Positions 61,547-64,000 of a DNA stretch of 64,000 nucleotides are shown one piece after another. The notes under the pieces are model-generated. The model did no database searches and had not been told where the DNA came from. It was given only the letters and a program-made list of their open reading frames with translations. A program made the position numbers and the translations under genes. The DNA comes from Hybos culiciformis (taxonomy: Eukaryota; Arthropoda; Insecta; Diptera; Hybotidae): NCBI GenBank assembly GCA_964007475.1, contig OZ023275.1, positions 19,881,829 through 19,945,828 of the forward strand, in the 5' to 3' direction. How positions within the stretch are numbered: the first letter of the stretch is position 1; each line of letters begins with the position of its first letter.

Positions 61547-62129
61547 AAATGAATTCAAAACAAAAATCAAGTATAAAAATTTTTAAATAATAATATAATA
61601 ATCAAAAAACAACCTTAAAAAACAAAGTTTTAAAAACTGTGTCTATTTTTGCGGCATTTTGTTGTCAAATTATATTTTTTTTTGTTTTTTTCTTATGACA
61701 AAAAAACTGCCAAGTGCCCAAAAATATGCGGCAGCTCTTTATTTTGTTTGTTTTTTTTTTTGGGAAAAAATATGCAGCAATTCTCCAAAGGGATTGATTT
61801 TTTTTTTAATTAAATTCATTGCCCGAGAAATTTTTTTTAATAAAATGCATTGTCGTCGACAACGAATCTACCTGCAAATTTTCAGCTCGTTTCGATCACG
61901 TGAAATGGGTTAATTTGCCGTCGCAAGATTCCCCGGTCATAAACATACATACTTAAAATAGAGATAGTAAAAATAATAATTAAAAACGGTTCAAACAGTA
62001 AACAAGTAAAAAGTAAAAAAGTAACTTAATTAGTAAAATTTTTATGGCCCCTTGCAAGAGCTTCGCGGCTCCCTTGCAAGCGCTTCGCGGCCCCCTAGGG
62101 GGCCGCGCCTCCTAGTTTGAGAAATACTG

Positions 62130-62137
62130 GTTTAAAT
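62130..62137. repeat. hAT target-site duplication, right copy
   Basis: Exact match to gtttaaat at 60529-60536. Confidence 0.85.
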
Positions 62138-63205
62138 TATGAATTCGCACTATAATAACTTTATTTAAATGTTCTGTAATCCAGTTTGGCGCAGTCTTTT
62201 TTATAACCAAGTTAAAGTTTAGTAGGTGAACAAAAACCTATGGTAAACTTAAAAAAAAAACTATCAACACCCCTGATTTAGACTTGCTATCACGCGTACT
62301 CTGATCTCAATTCTAGAGATTGTGACTTCAAAAATAGAACTTAATTTTTAAGTCTATCCAAATCGGAGAGCATAATTTCTGCCATTGTATTTATATGCAG
62401 TGTGTCGTAAGATCATTTGCTTTTCTGTCTCTCGAAGAAAAAGGCCTCATGAAATTTAATTGAAAAAGTTTTCAAAACATATACAAATATTTTTTTAATT
62501 TTTTGCAATAACCAGAACATAAATTAATTTTATTCATTAAATGTAAAATTTCATTTCCCATCTAGGTATTATTGAGTGTTGTTTGATATTTTTTAAAAAC
62601 ACCAAAAATTTTTTAGTGGCTTAATAATTATACAAATTTCACAAAATTAAAAAGAAATTTCTAAAACTTTTTCAACTAGAAGTTATTTTATACAGGTGAT
62701 GCAACCAACCTTGTATAAGAAACTTTTTCAATTTTCAATTCAAATTTATTTAATTTGATACAATATTAATTCAAGTTTATTCACTTAAGATACAATCTTT
62801 CTATTCATTCTATTCTACATTTAACTAAGTACTTAAATTACTTAATTGCTTAATTGGAATATAATGTAAAATACAATATATGTACAATGTACATTCATAA
62901 ATAATGACTATTATGATTCTAATCCTAAATAAAAAAAATAATCATTGCGACAATAGTTGGTTTCTCGATAACATTTTTAGAAATTACTTTGGAACGTAAT
63001 TTTCATATATTATGAACATTTTGTCAGTTAGCATTATGGAATAATATAAAGTCCTGGATTTTTCACAAAACAACTAAAAATGGAACTCATTTTTATTTTA
63101 TATGAACCTAAATTTTGTATATTTATATTTATATATTCATATGCCAATTTTGATTGAAATACATTTTTATAGAATTCGCTTTCTTGGACATAATCGTTTG
63201 CTAAA
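62138..63205. other. A+T-rich DNA, no gene seen
   Basis: The phrase caacacccctg (62266-62276) resembles a hAT right end, but no partner end or duplication was found. Confidence 0.5.
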
Positions 63206-63452
63206 CATTTTTTTAAGTTCCTTCAATCTACATCTACTCAGGTAATAATTTTCATTATCAGCCCCCAGTCCGAATTCTTGGAACCATTTATGTATAACAA
63301 TTTTGTAAGGTGCTTCTACACGACATGTATCAATTTGATCTAAATCATCCAGGTAGTTTAAGCGTACATAAGCAATTTAGTCCGTGACAGCCTTGAGTCA
63401 GAAAGTGAAAACATATTCGTAGTTCTTTTTTTTTAATTGAAAACGGGCTAAG
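63206..63452 (+). repeat. Dispersed repeat family B, copy 2
   Basis: Shares aagttccttcaat.tacatc, cccccagtccgaattcttgga and the terminal aaaacgggcta with 54162-54484, in the same order and strand. It is shorter by internal deletions. Confidence 0.7.
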
Positions 63453-64000
63453 AAGCAGAGAATGCAAATTAATTACTTCACTTTTATTAAAATTAATGCA
63501 CTCATCGAACTATGAGAATTCTCAAAAGTACTCAAAGATACTCAATACATACTCAAACATTTCTAAAAATTTAACAATACACACATGTTCATTCAGAATA
63601 AAAATTTTGAAAAGAAAAAATGATGTTCAATTCATAAAAATATATTTTTGCTTTTCTTTACTTTAATCAGCATAATTTTAATATTAATCATGGAAATCAA
63701 TAATGAAGTATTTTATATATACATATATACTGTATACGTTCATATTTATTACAAATTTGTGAAAATTTCTATTACAATTTTTGTTCCTAATATTTTATTA
63801 AGTCAGAAGTAGGGGTATATTTTACATCATATGGCTCTCAAATTAACAACGAATACACACTCTATTATTTATATGTAATGGATTATGACTTTTAGCTTTT
63901 TTAATTCGTTTTTATAGATATTATTTTACAATATTTGCGTGTTGTTATAAATTGCTGTTCCTTTTGAAATCACTGTGTTCAATTTTATTCACTGAAAATT
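63453..64000. other. A+T-rich DNA, no gene seen
   Basis: No coding or element signal up to the window edge. Confidence 0.5.

Larger units (their letters stand above)
60537..62129. mobile_element. Non-autonomous hAT element, 1.6 kb, carrying repeat C
   Basis: The left end CATTGCTTCTCAAACT and the complement of the right end, CAGTATTTCTCAAACT, agree in 12 of 16 bases. Exact 8-bp duplications (gtttaaat) flank the element. Subterminal DNA contains ggggctccc/gcggctcccc on the left, and on the right a G+C-rich block (62048-62114) with cttgcaagmgcttcgcggc repeated twice. No transposase is recognisable. The interior carries family C repeat DNA and a perfect 93-bp inverted repeat. Confidence 0.87.

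Noticed and set aside
62266..62276. Right end of another hAT element (caacacccctg)
   Set aside because: No matching left end or 8-bp duplication could be found upstream.
1..64000. CRISPR array, bacterial operon, phage or integrated virus
   Set aside because: No spaced identical repeats with unique spacers, no clustered long ORFs, and no viral protein motifs were seen on either strand.

Overview
This window looks like one gene-poor stretch of an insect (or other arthropod) nuclear genome. It is extremely A+T-rich, full of homopolymer A/T runs, contains one 200-base assembly gap, and has no bacterial-style ORF packing. Almost every short open frame here is chance coding in A+T-rich DNA. Evidence for an arthropod is indirect: a GT-AG spliced exon, several hAT DNA transposons with 8-bp target duplications, TA-flanked MITEs, tRNA-derived SINE fragments and a 5'-truncated LINE tail.

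Gene content: one convincing protein-coding exon lies at 7869-8594 (+). It begins with ATG directly after a splice acceptor and ends at a GT donor after exactly 242 codons. It encodes a Ser/Asn/Gln/Arg-rich, probably disordered N-terminal region with a CxxCxxC cluster. Its last residues (RFNGGMRPFRQ) recall the N-terminal part of insect small-conductance calcium-activated potassium channels, but that identification is tentative. No further exon of this gene could be recognised downstream. The rest of the window is therefore best read as one or more very large introns and/or intergenic DNA. A possible alternative first exon (7 codons, same splice phase) is noted at 14991-15011.

Layout: (a) 0.8-1.6 kb: a decayed hAT element with exact target duplications and a broken transposase C-terminus. 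(b) 6.6-9 kb: a SINE-like remnant, the coding exon and a small inverted repeat. (c) 15-22.4 kb: a LINE tail, two TA-flanked MITEs (one carrying a SINE head) and a 101-bp direct repeat flanking an unusually G+C-rich segment. (d) 26-30.1 kb: a foldback, a recent 308-bp tandem duplication and hAT-like MITEs. (e) 30-50.6 kb: almost featureless A+T-rich DNA with SINE scraps. (f) 50.6-53.8 kb: a nest of at least four insertion levels, ending in an unusual foldback of repeated 26-bp palindromes with the assembly gap inside it. (g) 54-63.5 kb: dispersed repeat copies, two more hAT elements with exact target duplications, and a perfect 93-bp inverted repeat.

The window records successive transposon insertions into what is probably a long intron of a neuronal-type gene. 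The two most unusual objects are the palindrome-array foldback at 52099-52842 and the perfect hairpin at 60673-60902. No cellular system or operon-like gene set is present.
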